Positions 62,715 to 64,000 of a stretch of 64,000 nt of DNA are shown one piece after another. Origin of the DNA: CAWCJL01 sp963795775 (GTDB lineage Bacteria; Acidobacteriota; Terriglobia; Terriglobales; Acidobacteriaceae); assembly GCA_963795775.1 (NCBI GenBank), contig CAWCJL010000002.1, forward strand, positions 682,001 to 746,000. Direction: 5' to 3'. The notes beneath the pieces are model-generated. The model was not told where the DNA came from. It saw only the letters and a list, made by a program, of their open reading frames with translations, and ran no database searches. How positions within the stretch are numbered: the first letter of the stretch is position 1; every line of letters begins with the position of its first letter. Both the position numbers and the translations under genes were made by a program.

Positions 62715-63098
62715 GCTCCACTTGTAATTCCCCAGCGCCAGCTTCGCAATTGTTGCGTAGAAACTGCGTGCACCGGAGTGACGATATTGAGCCGTGGTTT
62801 ACTTTCGCGAAGAGCTTGAGCGATTCGGTAATCAGGTAACTTGGCTCGTTACATTTTTCGAACTGCCCCCGCCTAAAGGTCATGATCGCAATAACTTGCA
62901 AGCACTTCGCTGCTCGGCTCCGAGCGCCGTCATTACCTGCGTACTCGTTTTTCTGCCGTTCCAGACGTGCGGAGTTTGTTCCCAGGTAAGTGAGGCTGGG
63001 CAATTTCTTCCAGAAATTTCTTTTCCATTCCGACCCTTCATGGGATTCTTCTCTCACACCGCGACCCATACAGCAGTGCAAAGCACGGGAGGCTTACC
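62715..63098. other. Intergenic region between divergent genes
   Basis: About 380 bp without a gene; AT-rich parts (for example near 62800-62870) may hold the two promoters, but I cannot assign hexamers with confidence. Confidence 0.4.
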
Positions 63099-63515
63099 TT
63101 GAAGAAGATGATCGCAACACTCGCATTCGCAGTCGCATCGGCCGCAACCTGCATGGCACAGTGCCAGGGCAGCCGCGTCAGCGTGAGCCAGGAGATCCAC
63201 GAGGCAGGCTCGACGCTGGTTGGCACCGTGGAATACGCGCAGGCGGTTCCCGACTCTTCCTTCCACATGGACGGAGTCAATTACACAGTCCATGTGGACC
63301 GCGTGATCAAGGGCAAATTGATCTCCACCGATGTGGTGAAGGTGTTCAGTGAGAACAGCCCGACAAAGTTTCCGATGCAGGTAGGCAAGCAATATCTGCT
63401 GTTTGTGCACCTCAACTACAACACGTACGAAGTGGACAACTGCGGCAACTCCGGCCTGCTTGAAGCCGACAACATCGGGAATGTGAAGCAGTTGATGCAG
63501 TACGCAAAGCGGTAG
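63099..63515 (+). CDS. Small secreted NTR/TIMP-like protein
   Basis: A 138-residue exported protein, TTG start with GGGAGG 6 nt upstream. Signal peptide MIATLAFAVASAATCMA, then a beta-rich domain with YTVHVDRVIKGK and VGKQYLLFVHLNYNTYEVDNCGNSGLL, the layout of netrin/TIMP-like (OB-type) domains. In other organisms such domains bind peptidases or metals. Its role is not known. An intrinsic terminator follows. Confidence 0.7.
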   Translation: MKKMIATLAFAVASAATCMAQCQGSRVSVSQEIHEAGSTLVGTVEYAQAVPDSSFHMDGVNYTVHVDRVIKGKLISTDVVKVFSENSPTKFPMQVGKQYLLFVHLNYNTYEVDNCGNSGLLEADNIGNVKQLMQYAKR

Positions 63516-63584
63516 AAAGACGCTGCAGGTTTTGTTTGCGGCAGGTGGATCGCCGCGCTTCTGCCCTGAGTTTTATCTCGTGTG

Positions 63585-63617
63585 AAGCACCGCTCGACGC
63601 GGTGCTTTTCGCGTTTT
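63585..63617 (+). terminator. Intrinsic terminator of the NTR-like gene
   Basis: A 9-bp stem (63585-63593 AAGCACCGC with 63599-63607), 5-nt loop and the T-rich tail GCTTTTCGCGTTTTT. It lies 70 bp after the stop codon. Confidence 0.8.
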
Positions 63618-63639
63618 TGGGGAGCGATTATCCGCGTGA

Positions 63640-63716
63640 TTTTGGGTGTACTTGAACGTGCTTTTGCGCGCGTTTTGGTGTCATTTTGCGTGCATTTTTG
63701 CACGTTTTTCGGCTGC
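63640..63716. repeat. 11-bp degenerate tandem repeat with phased T-tracts
   Basis: Seven consecutive 11-bp units: TTTTGGGTGTA, CTTGAACGTGC, TTTTGCGCGCG, TTTTGGTGTCA, TTTTGCGTGCA, TTTTTGCACGT, TTTTCGGCTGC (consensus TTTTGSGTGYN). The T-runs are centred about 11 bp apart for 77 bp, close to one helical turn, so the DNA should be bent. The period is not a multiple of three, so this is not a coding repeat. It starts 22 bp after the terminator hairpin tail. Confidence 0.7.
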
Positions 63717-63866
63717 CAAAGTGGATAACGAGGTTGGTTACTTCGCTCCTGCTCCTTTGTCGGAGGCCGCGAGCGGGACTCAAGTTTGTCAAGTGCCTCG
63801 AGGGGCTGCGCCCAGGGGCGTGGCGGCCGGTTTGATGACCGCGGTGAGGCACGGAGGTAATGCCCG

Positions 63867-63893
63867 GGGTCAGGCGTCAGGGGTCAGGGGTCA
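63867..63893. repeat. Short GTCAGGG tandem run
   Basis: Four nearly identical 7-mers (GGGTCAG, GCGTCAG, GGGTCAG, GGGTCAT) lie in a row upstream of the inverted dispersed repeats. Confidence 0.55.
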
Positions 63894-63900
63894 TCGGAAA

Positions 63901-63972
63901 AGCAGATCCCTCGGCTGCGCTTCGCTTCGCTCGGGATGACATAAGCTGGTGCGCTTCGCTCGGGATGACATA
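63901..63972 (-). repeat. Dispersed repeat copies, reverse orientation
   Basis: AGCAGATCCCTCGGCTGCGC ... CGCTCGGGATGACAT (63901-63942) and GCGCTTCGCTCGGGATGACA (63951-63970) are minus-strand copies of the element at 44 and 51.6 kb. A third partial copy (GGGATGACACGTG) runs to the window end. Confidence 0.7.
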
Positions 63973-64000
63973 CGGTGACGCGTGGGATGACACGTGAGCG

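Noticed and set aside
63416..63703. 95-codon minus-strand Lys/Arg-rich frame overlapping the T-tract array
   Set aside because: The 11-bp period is not divisible by three and the frame runs antisense through a terminator and a secreted protein gene.

Overview
The window looks like chromosomal DNA of an acidobacterium, most likely class Terriglobia (subdivision 1). The reasons are high GC by eye, many secreted proteins with carboxypeptidase-regulatory-like, Ig-like or FG-GAP folds, DUF5715, GRP-type and YIP1 genes, a ribosomal protein S1 with a long acidic N-terminal extension, and dispersed intergenic repeats of the TCATCCCGAGCGGAGC...GAGGGATCTGC type that I associate with these genomes. This is inference from gene content; no rRNA is present.

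Region 1 (1-12955) is an integrated mobile element or genomic island. Its right end is a DUF4102-type tyrosine integrase lying next to the 3' end of a tRNA-Ser(UGA). Leftward from there are decayed DNA, a minus-strand replication module (AlpA-type HTH protein, CHC2 zinc finger, Toprim, D5/P4-type helicase, winged-helix-like replication tail), an IS3 fragment, and the end of a very large DUF1998/COG1205-type helicase, a family common in defence islands. The left end of the element is not in the window.

Region 2 (12956-33715) is mostly core chromosome: folP, fabD, a GT4 glycosyltransferase, an S9A prolyl oligopeptidase, an OGFr-domain protein, ligA, a decayed Phd-type toxin-antitoxin locus, YdjM-like and DUF6580 membrane proteins, a mogA/moaB-type gene overlapping a VTT/YqaA-type membrane protein, a TonB-like protein, miaA with a small membrane ORF overlapping it, an Ig-like secreted protein, a lipoprotein, a YdcZ family protein, a degenerate rhomboid, a parDE-type toxin-antitoxin pair, an M28 peptidase, and a LysW-like zinc protein coupled to a secreted carboxypeptidase-regulatory-like protein.

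Region 3 (33716-43953) holds rpsA with a strong promoter and a leader of about 300 nt, a PAS histidine kinase broken by a tetranucleotide repeat, a HIT protein, rmuC, an orphan DUF4157 (eCIS-type) protein fused to an OmpA-like domain, and the acpP-fabF pair.

Region 4 (43954-64000) holds repeat-rich intergenic DNA, an FG-GAP beta-propeller protein, an RND efflux pair (adaptor plus AcrB-like pump) without an outer-membrane partner, a GRP-family sugar transporter, two tandem secreted paralogues, a YIP1 protein, a DUF5715 (M15-like) protein, a TlpA-like thioredoxin, an outer-membrane barrel, a frameshifted GlcG/HbpS protein, a methyltransferase and a small secreted NTR-like protein. It ends in a terminator, an array of T-tracts phased at 11 bp, and inverted copies of the dispersed repeat.

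The most unusual items are the 11-bp T-tract array (63640-63716), the orphan DUF4157-OmpA protein, the split primase module, the regulatory architecture upstream of rpsA, the rhomboid lacking its catalytic histidine, and several start codons placed directly behind a -10 box (probable leaderless genes).
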